NCBI GenBank assembly: GCA_025890175.1
Contig: JANPYM010000012.1
Location: forward strand, 1,099,388 to 1,163,387
Source of the DNA: Ciborinia camelliae
Lineage: Eukaryota; Ascomycota; Leotiomycetes; Helotiales; Sclerotiniaceae
Direction of reading: 5' to 3'
DNA: 64,000 nt
The notes under the pieces are model-generated. The model searched no databases. It saw nothing but the letters and a program-made list of their open reading frames with translations, and was not told the DNA's origin. A program made the translations under genes and the position numbers. Of this stretch, positions 38,101 to 48,524 are shown one piece after another. How positions within the stretch are numbered: the first letter of the stretch is position 1; each line of letters starts with the position of its first letter.

Positions 38101-38738
38101 CAGGAAGAACAATCAATATATTGTTAACTCACGCAATAGGTGCGTATGAACTCACGAACAAGAATCAATGGTACTTCCAATTTCTGAAAGAACAAGGGCA
38201 TTCAACTTCGCATTAAATGGCTTGAATTGAAGGCTCCATTCTTTCTAAATTTTGGATAGGATCGACTCTAAGGCCTTGGCCCAAGCAGGATTCTGGGTTT
38301 CGATTTTATCTGCTGGAAGAATCCAAGAGTGTTGCTTCGACGGGTATTTTTCAATGTTGGTTCCAATGCTTTCTTGGTTGCTTGCTGCGATGACTTTGTC
38401 GACATCATCCTGCACTATGGGAAAGCGGATTGGACCGTGATCTTTTATGAATAGTTCTGGATCTAGGGCGTTAGGAATAGAACCGTAGCAGAAGATTTCT
38501 CCCGCACTCCCGACGCTATCCAAAAGTTCATGAAGGAGTGTTTTGATATTTTCGGGAGGAAACGCTAAAGTATCCTCATCTTTACTTGAGTCTCCGTCTT
38601 CATTATTATCATCATCAACCCCGCAAGTTCATCTGGAGGATTTTGTGCCACAATCTGTTCCTTGTGTTCGAGTTCCGCATCAGAGGAATTGTCACTGACT
38701 TCCCAAAGTTCGGGAGAGCCACTGGGATGATCGGTCAT
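35102..38738 (-). pseudogene. Decayed 2OG-Fe(II) oxygenase-family gene (large fungal prolyl-4-hydroxylase-like protein)
   Basis: Read on the minus strand. The fungal family has an N-terminal 2OG-Fe(II) oxygenase domain and a long C-terminal region. Exon 1 starts at ATG 38738 (MTDHPSGSPELW). The frame then shifts at a GGGG run (38619-38622), continues through IKDHGPIRFP and QNPAWAKALESILSKI, and meets TAG at 38247-38245. After the stop the family sequence resumes (NAKLNALVLSEIGSTIDSC), crosses an intron (38155-38098) and reads FAILDIMLPSARLEE. The HxD iron-binding motif expected at this join is absent, and the segment with the second histidine cannot be found. Later exons (37366-36864, 36815-36448, 36391-36179, 36127-35102) keep correct phases, but a one-base frameshift sits at an AAAA run (35467-35470). 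I judge it a pseudogene. The two homopolymer shifts alone could be sequencing errors; the stop and missing ligands could not. Confidence 0.75.
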
Positions 38739-39019
38739 GATTCGTTCAAGTTACGAAAGAAGGCGAGAAGGGATCGTGGGACCTGGGCCAGATAAAAAAT
38801 AGATGTCAATGTCGATGTCATTGAACAATGCGGGGCACACGCGTTCAGAAGCGACGTTGGGGAATATAGCACGTACACTAGCGCATGTCCCCTCCACACC
38901 TCAGAGGTTGTTTTTTTTTGTTTTTTTCAAGGGCTTGTAAAAGTCTTTCAAGTATTGATGTATATGGAGACAAAATCGAGCTTGATTCAGATCCTTTACT
39001 TTTGATTTTGATTGATTTA

Positions 39020-39284
39020 GATTATCAACTAGATTTTAAAACGCTATCGTGGTGAAATTATCAATGCCAACACTTTTGAGAATTCCGATCTTTGGCGGCT
39101 CGAACAACTTCGGTATAGTCACGAGATTTGATATGAAGAAATTTCAATACGACCCATTCTGGGATGGCAGCGTATACTATTTCCCAGCAAGCTTCCCTAG
39201 CCAAATAGAAGCTTTAGTCAATGAGATCAATAAACCAAATGCTTCGGTGGAAACATAGCTTAATGATTAGCATTGGTAAACCCC
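39020..39284 (+). pseudogene. Fragment of an FAD-linked (BBE-type) oxidoreductase gene
   Basis: Frame one gives GEIINANTFENSDLW, the end of the PCMH FAD-binding domain. It then shifts, with about ten bases missing, into GGSNNFGIVTRFDMKKF and FWDGSVYYFPASFPSQIEAL, which is highly typical of berberine-bridge-like FAD oxidoreductases. After NASVET a stop occurs, and the next family piece (MISIG) is in another frame. The flanks hold neither the N-terminal FAD domain nor the C-terminal BBE domain. This is a relic about 80 residues long. Confidence 0.75.
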
Positions 39285-39770
39285 ATCCTCCTCTCCTAAT
39301 TAATCACAGAATCCGGGGTTGGATTCTACTGAACTGACTTGTATAGGGTGTTATATACATACGGCCGCAGGCCGTATTAGTAGATTCACTAGTATCGCGA
39401 CAATATATATCCCTAGAATCTATATTAAAAGTTTATTCGAGACTCGAGACTTTTTTAACTTTCTTAGCATAATATATTCAGATTTCCCTCCTTCTACCCT
39501 AAGTGTCCAATAGCTCGAAAGCTTTCGACTTGATCTTGAATTTGAAAAGTTATGAATCTTGAATATCGCTTAACAATCCAAATCGATTCAATATCCTTGT
39601 TGGAAATGATATATAATGCTAAGCAGAGTGGCTTAGTATAACTATTTTACAACAATCCTAGATGAATTTAATATACCAAACCGCATCAATATATAAATGG
39701 ATTCAAGAATCAAAATTATTTTGTTGTTGTATTACCGTCCGGACTATTAGAAACCCTTTTATCCAATATT
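39285..39770. other. Intergenic, AT-rich
   Basis: About 490 bases between two relics. 39360-39380 has a small GC-rich hairpin (ACGGCCGCAGGCCGT). No gene was seen. Confidence 0.5.
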
Positions 39771-40660
39771 CTATTCATCATCAACCTCTCTTCCTCCCAA
39801 CAGGACCATAATCTTTCCATTCTCTCTCTGCTCCGCAATATCCAAAGCAGTCTCCCCAAATGTATTCCCCTCATGCAACCCCCCCCCCTTCTTCCACAAA
39901 ACTCTCATAACCTTCACATGCCCTTCTCTAACCGCTATATCTAAGATCGTATCCTCATTCTCCCCAATTTTCATCTTCGCATCTCCTCCCTTTCCAATCA
40001 TATCCCTAACCAGTAACCCATATCCTTTTTTAATCGCCATCTCCAGCGCCGTCCTTCCTTTTGCATCTTCTATATCTAAGTTTGCATCCTGCCGGACTAA
40101 TAATCTTGCACTTTGCATTTTCTCATTGCTGATTGCCATAAGTAATGGTGTTCTCCCCCCAACTTCTTTTGTATGCTTGCTATTGATGGCAGCACCCGAT
40201 TTTAAACATTGAGAGTTTGTTCGACGCTTGGAAGTACGGCAGAGCGACATATGAGAATCATGCCGCCACAACCACTGTGTGGTAAGAGTTTCATGATTCC
40301 ATCGTGAATCTGAGCATCATAGCTATCGAGAACCAATAACCATGTATACCATAGATCTTGAAGGAAATTCCTCACAAATTCGAGTTTTTTCTTCTGAGAT
40401 CCATCCAGTGATCTCTTGATCATTGCATAGACTGTCTCTCAACCAAAACACACACGAGGAAACGACGAAACATCAATCCAAGATGCTGTTGGAAATTGCC
40501 CAAGAGAATGCGCTCGCCGCTTGGTGGCAATACTCCAAGACTAGTTGGGTTTTTCCCACGCCCTTGTTTCTATGCACAAGGACAATGCATACTTCATTGG
40601 CTCCATGGTTGTTGCAATTGACAATTTGACCGTCCTTAATTATATAATGTTAAGCAAAAA
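39771..40660 (-). pseudogene. Degenerate NLR-like gene (P-loop NTPase plus ankyrin repeats)
   Basis: On the minus strand, 40610-40500 reads NEVCIVLVHRNKGVGKTQ followed by LVLEYCHQAASAFSW, the P-loop (Walker A, GVGKTQ at 40562-40545) of an NB-ARC-type STAND ATPase. In another frame SWIDVSS follows (normally WVDASS), then a TGA. 40423-40250 gives KRSLDGSQKK, then WLLVLDSYD (Walker B) and LLPHSGCGGMILICRS. A further frame change leads into ankyrin repeats (39771-40220: GGRTPLLMAISNEK, GRTALEMAIKKGYG, FGETALDIAEQREN) to a stop. In fungi this architecture is found in NLR-like proteins of non-self recognition. Several frame changes and at least one stop show it is dead, apart perhaps from the ankyrin part. 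Confidence 0.7.
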
Positions 40661-41677
40661 CGGGTATGCTATAGCATTGAAATAGATTGTAGAAGAAATA
40701 AAGAAAAATTTAATGTATCGCACTGAAAATCATCACCCAAGACCCCATATATGACTTACTTATATTATAGCCTAACCAAAAATATCTGTATAGATTCTCG
40801 CCATAAACAGCTTGGTAAGGCTCGATATGAATTCATTCTGAGTATACTCTAAGTATTTCTCATAGTGACTGACGGGAAATCAAGCGACCAAGTAAAGTAA
40901 GTGGTAACAGAAGGAAACCCCTTTCCGGGGAGAAACTATCTTCTGGAGAAGAATACTCTTGCCAAACCCGAAAGTTAATCCTCAAGACACTACACAGAAT
41001 CTAAATTTCGAAGAAAGATAAGGATACTTCAATTGAAGAAGAGTATTGTAATGAAGTGATCCCCCAAATATCATCTCCATTGAATATCGAGAGCGGTCAA
41101 GCGAAAGAAGTTGCCTACGCAAATGCATGCTCTTCCAGTCCATGGATATAACCATCTTGATATATTTATTGTACCCCTTCATCTTCATTACCAATCAGAG
41201 CTGCACAACATATCCTGGATCTCAAAAGGCAGTAAGCAGGTAGGTAGGGACCCGGAAATGAAGCCGACAGGCGATAGAAAATCAGCGGGTAAATACTTCC
41301 GATAGATACCTACCTACCTAGGTAGCCAGCCATACATATGCATGCTGACAATTGAAACACAACACTGGATTTGATTGCTTACACTCATTTCCACAACAAA
41401 CGAAACAACCAACCTTCGTTCTCTTACAATCCAATCACCTCCCGAGCATCGCAGACCGATCAAAATTCAACAAGCTCCAGCCAGCGTCGAGATTAAGAAA
41501 TCGCAATTCTAACAGCGAGCGGTCTCGCGATACCTACCTAGATAGATAGACCCGAGTCGATGCAGCACTTGATAATATTTTATAACTCGGCCTTCCCATC
41601 CTCTTCTACGGTATTACCGATCGGTACCTTCCATTTCCCGCCGTATATCAGCGGCACGAAATGATTATATGCATTCA

Positions 41678-41716
41678 TATAATATAACATAATATAACAT
41701 AATATAACATAATATA
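41678..41716. repeat. AATATAACAT decanucleotide repeat
   Basis: Almost four tandem copies of the 10-base unit, followed by TATAATA-rich sequence. Confidence 0.85.
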
Positions 41717-42607
41717 TAATATATAATATCCTCAAATATAAGAAAGAAAGAAAGAAAGAAGCCAGCCGACTACATAGTAATCATTTATAGATGAATCATG
41801 ACTGCTCCCCGTCTACGATTAATAAATGCGTGAATATCAAGGGTATCGTTCAGCCCATACGACTGGCAGTCAGGTAATCAGGTAATCAATCAGCACCTCA
41901 CCACCTCAGCACCTCAGCACCTCGCCTCTTCCACGCACATGGTGGGCGGGCGTATCAATCCAATCCCATAAAATCCAATCCAACCAATCCAATCCAACCA
42001 ATCCAATCCAACCAACAAATAAAATTCTCCGAGCAAGCGAGCGAGCGGCACGGAATAGAAAGGGATGGGATGGGATAGGATAGGATAGGATGGGATAGAT
42101 GGGTTTTCGGATTCCAGAATTCCATACTCGGGCCCGACGGACGGATGGACGGACAGATGGACGGACGCGGAGATTTTTTGGGTATGCGTTTGTTTGTTCG
42201 TTGGTGATTGTGTTACAGTACTACAATACTATCGTGCTTCTCATGTTGTAGTTGTAGTTATATCCGTTATTTCATCGATATCTAAATAGGTACTTAGGTA
42301 CTTAGGTATATACCTACATACATACCTAGATACTTATTAGGGGTACAAGATCTTACTCTTATTTTTCTTATGAATGATGGATAATGGATAATAAATAATG
42401 GATGATGGATAATGGATAATGAATAAAAAGATGCGATATATGGAATTGGATTGGATTGGATATTATTTACTAGATTAACTAATAGCATATCATATCATCG
42501 TAAATCATCCTAAATCTACCTACCTACCTACCTACCAACCTCGACTCTTGATATGCTATGCTATATCGCATTCCCAGCTGGCCAGCTGGCCGGAAATTAT
42601 ATATACC

Positions 42608-42641
<34 letters not shown>

Positions 42642-42820
42642 ATGCTCAATAAAGAAAATTCAACGGGGCGGGCTTTGCTTATTATGAATGATATGATCGG
42701 TATATGGTATGTGATATGAGATTGAGATTGAGATTAAGATTGAGATATAAGATATAGAGTTATTTTGGATATTCTAAAATACCTAGGTACCTAGATATCT
42801 ACCCCGACGCGAGATAGGGG

Positions 42821-42894
42821 AGGTAGGTAGGTAGGTAGGTAGGTGGGTAGGTAGGTAGGTGGGTAGGTAGGTGGGTAGGTAGGTAGGTAGGTAG
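42821..42894. repeat. GGTA tetranucleotide repeat
   Basis: About 18 units of GGTA with three GGTG variants, forming a purine-rich strand over 74 bases. Confidence 0.9.
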
Positions 42895-43390
42895 ATATTG
42901 TATGGATTGTATGTATATGTGTATGCATGTATGTATGAACTGTATGTATTTATGTATGTATGTACTTATTGTATGTATGTATATATAAATGAATGAATGT
43001 ATTTATTTTATGTATGTATATATAAATGAATGTATATATATCTAAACGAATGTATGTACAAATGCATTATATACTTAAGGAAAGAATAAAAAGATTGAAC
43101 CAAGCGCCCATCCCCAACCCCAACCCCGCATCCCAAAGTTGCGTGGCGTTGAGTCAAGATAAGTTGAGTGATCATGACGCCAGCACCTGATCACGATGCC
43201 AGCACCGACGCTATATATCTAAGACCTATGTCTATATATGTGCAAAGAAAGAAAAGTAGCAATTCTCCATTCCATTCCATTTCCAAGCCTGGGAACCCAA
43301 GAATCATGTAGATACCCAATGAAGAAACCAACCAACCAACCAATCCCATGGTATCATATCTACAGTATCCATCCCACCTTCCCCGATCCC

Positions 43391-43661
43391 AATCCTGATC
43401 ATGATCCTGATCCTGAAACTCCATTTGATGAAAAAATAAATAAATAAAAAAAGAAAGAAATAAATGAATCGTGATAGTCCGCCCATCCATATCTTCGCAA
43501 AACCGCTGACGAGATTGTAGATGTATGTATGCCGATGGAAGACTAGCAAAATAAGAGAGAATCGCTCAATCAGCACTGCACACGAAGCCCCTCAAGCCCT
43601 AGCAGAAAGATCGAACCCCGCCGGATCAACACCAGGCGCATCAAAAAGCGCCTCTAATTCC
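43391..43661. repeat. Duplicated 3' end of the Zn2Cys6 gene, downstream copy
   Basis: Matches 43663-43966 along its length: ATCCTGATCCTGAAACTCC, the GTCCGCCCAT and GATTGTAGATGTATGTATG strings, and a stretch encoding ELEALFDAPGV on the minus strand. It therefore holds the last 22 codons and stop of the regulator plus about 200 bases of 3' flank, in direct tandem. Confidence 0.85.
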
Positions 43662-43662
43662 A

Positions 43663-43966
43663 ATCCTGATCCTGATCCTGATCCTGATCCTGAAACTCCA
43701 TTTGATGTATAAAAAAATGAATGAAGAAAGGAAGGAATGAATGAATGAATGAAGGAAGGAAGGAAGGAATGAATCGTGGCAGTCCGCCCATCTATGCCTT
43801 CGCAAGGCCGCTGACCAGATTGTAGATGTATGTATGTCGATGGAAGATTAGCAAAACAAGAGAGAATCGGTCAATCAGCACTCCATACGAAGCCCCTCAA
43901 GCCGCAACAGAAAATTCGAACCCCACCGGACCAACACCAGGCGCATCAAAAAGCGCCTCTAATTCC
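43663..43966. repeat. Duplicated 3' end of the Zn2Cys6 gene, copy in the gene
   Basis: The copy still attached to the gene. Both copies begin with TCCTGA units (five here at 43665-43692) and differ in the length of a following A- and GAAT/GGAA-rich tract (43700-43770) and in scattered single bases. Confidence 0.85.
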
Positions 43967-45672
43967 GGATTGTAAAGAGCCATGAAATCTTCGCCGATAG
44001 GCGGCGCGGGCGAGAAGAACGCATCGGGTTGCCCTTGAGGTGTGAAGTGGGAGAGGGGGGAGTCTTCGGGGGGGTTTGTTTGAAGAGTTTGCGGTGAGTT
44101 GGAGAAGTGCATGGGTGAGGATGCAGATGGGGGGGCTTGTTGATGGGCGGGTGAGGCCAATGATGCTGCATGTGAGGCGGATGGGGGGGCTTGTTGATGG
44201 GCGGGTGAGGCCGATGATGCTGCATATGAGGCGGATGGGCGGGTTTGTTGATGGGCGAGTGAGGATGCAGATGGGCGGCTTTGTTGATGGGCGGGTGAGG
44301 CCGATGCCGATGATGCTGCATATGAGGCGGATGGGCGGGTTTGTTGATGGGCGAGTGAGGATGCAGATGGGCGGCTTTGTTGATGGGCGGGTGAGGCCGA
44401 TGCCGATGATGCTGCATATGAGGCGGATGGGCGGGTTTGTTGATGGGCGAGTGAGGATGCAGATGGGCGGCTTTGTTGATGGGCGGGTGAGGCCGATGCC
44501 GATGATGCTGCATATGAGGCGGATGGGCGGGTTTGTTGATGGGCGGGTGAGGCCGATGATGCTGCATATGAGGCGGATGGGGGGGCTTGTTGATGGGCGG
44601 GTGAGGCCGATGATGCTGCATATGAGGCGGATAAAGTCGATTGTTCCTGATAGTAATAAGGTTGTGGTTGGATGTTTAAACCAGGTGCTCGGCGGTTATC
44701 CATTACTCCCGCGTAATTCATTGCGTGGGACATATTGAAATTGGCGGTTTGATCCATACTTGCTGATCTGATCAACGGTTGATGTGAAATTTTCGAATCA
44801 TCGGGTATTTGATTCATGGACAAGGATTTCGACATTGGTACTTGGGGTTGAATGTTACTCAACAATGGAAACTCGAGATCATCAAAAGGGTTCGGTGAAT
44901 CGAAATGGCAGCCCAAAGGGGGGAAAATCTGATTGGTAGAATCCACGGCAGGAGGCTCGGCTGGTGATTCCATTGGGAATTTTGGCGAATCTTCTTGGGC
45001 AAATGTGGTATTCTCCATCGTCATTTCCTGCCTGATTTTCGACTTTTCTTCTGACAATCGAGTCAATTGAGCTGGAGCGTCCTCACCGAAAGATTCTGGA
45101 AGACCAGATGCATTACGGATGCATCCAAGTATATGGGCTACGTCATGAATGACTACAGGACCTTTTCCTTCATCCTTTACCTGAGGCTCTGCCAATGTCC
45201 ACTCTTCTCTGGCTCTTACCATCCGATAGAGCTTGTCTATAACAAGTGACATTGTTTGATTATCATTCTCCAGGGATTCAATGTGTCTGATTTCACATGT
45301 TAGACACTGGTTGGTATGGTATGAGAGTAAAGAATTACTCACCCTGGGGGATACGTTTTATCCTCCGCGTGCTTTCCATTGCCCACCTGACATATCGTAT
45401 TGGCATCGATACATGCATTGCAAACAACGCTGCCTGAACTCTCACACTATGATACAATTAGAATTTGGATGAAAGATCTTCTGATTCATATAACATACTT
45501 TGATCTTTTTGTTGCGACAACGCTCACATGCTCTCGTAGCCCGTTTATGTTTTCGGCTGTTTTCAGGACGAGATGTGAGACTTGAATGTTCCATCTTGCG
45601 CTTTCGTGACACTTGTTTTGGAAATTCCGGAGATTTCATCCCATTGGAATGGGTCAAGTTGGATGTTGCCAT
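43897..45672 (-). CDS. Zn(II)2Cys6 transcription factor with repetitive Ala/Ser/Gln region
   Basis: Three exons, 45672-45499, 45446-45343 and 45286-43897, giving 555 residues with consistent phases. The zinc cluster is complete: C49-x2-C52-x6-C59-x7-C67-x2-C70-x6-C77 (ACERCRNKKIKC, then CNACIDANTIC), preceded by a basic stretch (SRKHKRATR). The first intron lies just before the third cysteine. After it come HIESLENDNQTMSLVIDKL (short possible dimerisation helix), a folded-looking segment to about residue 160, then an acidic/proline activation-type region. About 170 residues are built from SASYAASSAS, PAHQQ and RPSASSLAHQQ modules encoded by a 96-base minisatellite. The C-terminus is acidic and hydrophobic (ALYNPELEALFD). 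It acts in the nucleus by DNA binding; targets are unknown and no biosynthetic cluster is adjacent. Confidence 0.85.
44113..44633. repeat. 96-base coding minisatellite in the Zn2Cys6 gene
   Basis: The 96-base unit (32 codons) occurs nearly three times identically between about 44225 and 44535, flanked by shorter 45-51-base variants of the same modules. Unit lengths are multiples of three, so copy-number change would keep the frame. The opposite strand and one more frame are also open for 220 codons, as an artefact of the repeat. Confidence 0.85.
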
Positions 45673-46877
45673 GTTGAAGTATGATGGAGGATAGATTGAG
45701 AAACGGGGGGGGTCTAATCAAGATATTAGACGGCAGTCATGTTCCCGAATGAAAGGCGATAAAAACCGTTATTGGTACCTAGGTAGGTATATATATACAA
45801 GGAATAATGGGTATTGTCAAAGCGGAGAGCTACGCAAGTTAGGAGTTTGTAAATTGAAGATCGAAAATCGAAAATTCAAGTGGTTGTGAGATAATACGTA
45901 TGAGTCAACTAGATGCAAGATACTAGGTAGGTATAGGTAAGGAAGAAGATAATCATGCTAAATATTATGTACTAATTACCTAGTAAGTAAAAGGAACTGG
46001 TAGTAGGAGTAGTCCAAGTATTTTAGTAGGTAGCACTACTATAGGTAGTAGGTAATGACCGGCCTAGATGAAATTCTTAGGCTGGTAGACCAAATCGGCG
46101 GGGTGATTTGATTATGTGAGGTGCAACACTTGAAATTCTTGGGATTCTTAAGTCCGCCGCGTGAAAGAAGTAAAAATGGGTACAGTACAGTCATCATAAG
46201 ATGAACATGCAGGTGGTTTTTACCAAAAGTCCTTGGAAAGTCCTAAACTCCGTTGGAAGAATGGGAGTGTTTTTATTAGGTCGGTAGTTTGGCCCATTGT
46301 TGTCTATCTAGATAGTGGACAGTGAGTGCACTCTCTACTCTGGATAGTGCACTCTAGACTCCATTAACCATAATTAAGTTTTATTATTTGAACTACTATT
46401 GGTGAATTGTGAATTGTGAATCGTGATCATCCTAATCCGTATATACCTATATGGGAAGTTGGAACAAGAATAATACACTGCAATAATAATCCCAAGCTAA
46501 TCAAGTACCAATAAGATACATTAATTAGTAAGTAAATAAAGGACGTGCAACCTACTACTACCTCTTAGCACCAACGATGAGTAACGTTCCGACTCCACTC
46601 ATTAGGTTATTTAGTTGACCTCAGGACTGTTAAAACATCAAACATCAATCAAGCCTTATCTATGAAAATCGTCTCGTCGGCTATTGAGTTTCCGCTACCC
46701 GTTCCTAAATCCGGAAAGAAGGAAGTTCCAAAAGTTTATCCCAGATTCAACTCGTCCCTCCTCAAAAGCTTTCATGATTACATTATTATTATCATCATCA
46801 ATTGATTCATTGTTATTATTATCATCATCATCGATATCACACAAATTGATCCGATGCGGATTGCAGACTGCAGAGAA
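45673..46877. other. Upstream region of the Zn2Cys6 gene
   Basis: About 1.2 kb, AT-rich, with several CCTAGGTAGGTA strings (45778, 45924, 45978, 46026). ATTATTATCATCATCA runs occur near 46782-46835. No gene was seen. Confidence 0.5.
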
Positions 46878-46998
46878 GATGTGGTGGATTAGTCAGCAGG
46901 GTTAGGTTCATAAGCTCAAGTAGTATAGGCAGTGTTGTTCAGTGGTAGCATTCTCCATTTTAACTTTCAACATATTTCTTGCAGTTCTCATATGTACC
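46878..46998 (+). repeat. Inverted-repeat element with tRNA-like A box, copy A
   Basis: Shares ordered identities with the reverse complement of 47397-47546: GTGGATTAGTCAGCAGG (one mismatch in the extension), GGTTCATAAGCT, AAGTAGTATA, GTTCAGTGGTAG and CTCCATTTTAACTT. TTGTTCAGTGGTAGCATTCTC resembles the D-arm/A-box half of a tRNA-Gly, but no anticodon stem or B box follows. It may be a tRNA-derived SINE or a small foldback element. Confidence 0.65.
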
Positions 46999-46999
46999 A

Positions 47000-47396
47000 A
47001 TGGCAATCATCTAGCAATCATCTAGCCCGACCAAAAAATTCCCTCATCAAGACAAAATCGCGCAGATCACGAGAGGAAAATCAAGATGCCCTCCTTCAGT
47101 CATCGTTATGCCATAACCATTTGATAGGCATACGATTCCGCCCATAGAGTTAGATCGCTAAGAGTCTCCTGATTCTTAACCTGATCGGCAGTGAAAAAGC
47201 TCCGTTTACCGACATGATGCGCACAAGGTGAGGATGATGCAAAATAGTATGAATGCTGGAAGGGCCACATGGGAGACTGGGGTTATTCACACTTTCTACG
47301 GTTATGGCTACCTAGGTAGGTAGGTATGGCTGGCTATACGAACAGAAGACGTTACGAATCCCCATCTCGCATAATTCGCCTACCTGGTTGCATATA
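47000..47396. other. Spacer between the two inverted copies
   Basis: About 400 bases with a CTACCTAGGTAGGTAGGTA string near 47310. I see nothing coding. Confidence 0.4.
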
Positions 47397-47546
47397 AGGT
47401 ACCATACATACATCAGAAAATAGGTGGAAGTTAAAATGGAGAGCTCTACCACTGAACCACACTATACCCCTAAGGGCGATATTGCATATACTACTTAAGC
47501 TTATGAACCTGATCCTGCTGACTAATCCACTTCACTTACTACATCC
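47397..47546 (-). repeat. Inverted-repeat element with tRNA-like A box, copy B
   Basis: Minus-strand copy of the element at 46878-46998. It carries TGGTTCAGTGGTAGAGCTC, a closer match to a pol III A box (TRGYNNARNGG), and about 17 extra bases before it (ATCGCCCTTAGGGGT). Confidence 0.65.
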
Positions 47547-48524
47547 ATCCGACTGAAAACAAGATGACAGATTATAATTTTGTTGTATTATTGTGCATAG
47601 TATGTACATTTGTTGTAAGAACACGTGAATGTGTAACATTCACCGTATGGGGTATATGCTACGGATACGGAACTAGCGTTCAACCATACCACAACAACAT
47701 TGACTGCCACATGCCATGAACATCATTACCAAATCTTCATCTTTTGCGCATCGATCCAAGTCAAAATGGTACTGGTACTTGACTCATTTCATATCCAATG
47801 AATCACACAATCGATAGATACCTTAGCTTCGGCCTCAGACGTTATAAAGCTAAAGCAGCCTTTCTCTCTCCCAAACCGCTCAACGGTGAGTGGTTCATCC
47901 CACCTCTCATTGAATTCCTTGGCCTTCAATTTCGAACAGAAAACGCGCCGCTTCGTATATCGTATTCGCGATCCTTTTACGAAAATATCATGTGATAGAA
48001 ATACCGAAATACCTTCAAAGTTCATACGCGTATCAAGGAACGCCAAGTCCTGAAAATAAATTGATTAAGACATCCATGGCCAAAAGTCCCCGTACTCAAT
48101 CAGAAATTAAAATCAATTAGTTATCAATCTTCTACGAGTCGACGATTCTATCATAGAAATCAAGTCCGCCAAAAGAATTATTAATGAGCTGTTCATTTGG
48201 CATCGCCATGGCCTGGTCCACCCCGTTTCAACGTCGCGGGCTGCTCCTTGCGAAGTCACGTTATCGGTTTTTGGCGAATTCCCTACAAACCGGTGACGCA
48301 TTTTCGCTTCCCTATAGTACTCATGCGTGGCCCAGTTATCTTTTTTTGGAGTCCTGAGAGTCCCAAAGTTTTCTATAACTGCTGAGGTCTTGTGCATAGA
48401 CTTACAGACTACAGATGATGAATTTTCCGCGCTAACCCAATGCAAGCCAGAAGAATATCAACCATACTGACTGTACCAGTTTTCACGATGGAGTATACAT
48501 CTTCTTTTTACATAAAATTAGGTA
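47547..48524. other. Intergenic region
   Basis: Minus-strand frames at 47789-48046 and 48113-48445 (85 and 110 codons) have no recognisable features. No gene is supported. Confidence 0.4.

Larger units (their letters stand above)
40661..43390. other. Repeat-rich intergenic region
   Basis: No supportable gene in about 2.7 kb. It contains AATATAACAT units (41678-41716), an AAAG run near 41742-41760, CCAATCCAAC units near 41960-42015, GGATGGGAT/GGATAGGAT units near 42064-42100, TGGATAATGGA-type units near 42365-42425, a TA/TG run near 42607-42640, GGTA units at 42821-42894 and TATG-rich DNA to 43080. Several TACCTACCTAGGTA strings occur. Confidence 0.55.

Noticed and set aside
43959..44738. 220-codon frames on both strands over the 96-base repeat
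   Set aside because: Repeat artefacts; the Zn2Cys6 frame joins a complete zinc cluster through two phased introns.
46930..46975. A tRNA-Gly gene
   Set aside because: Only the D-arm half matches; no anticodon stem, T arm or acceptor pairing follows.
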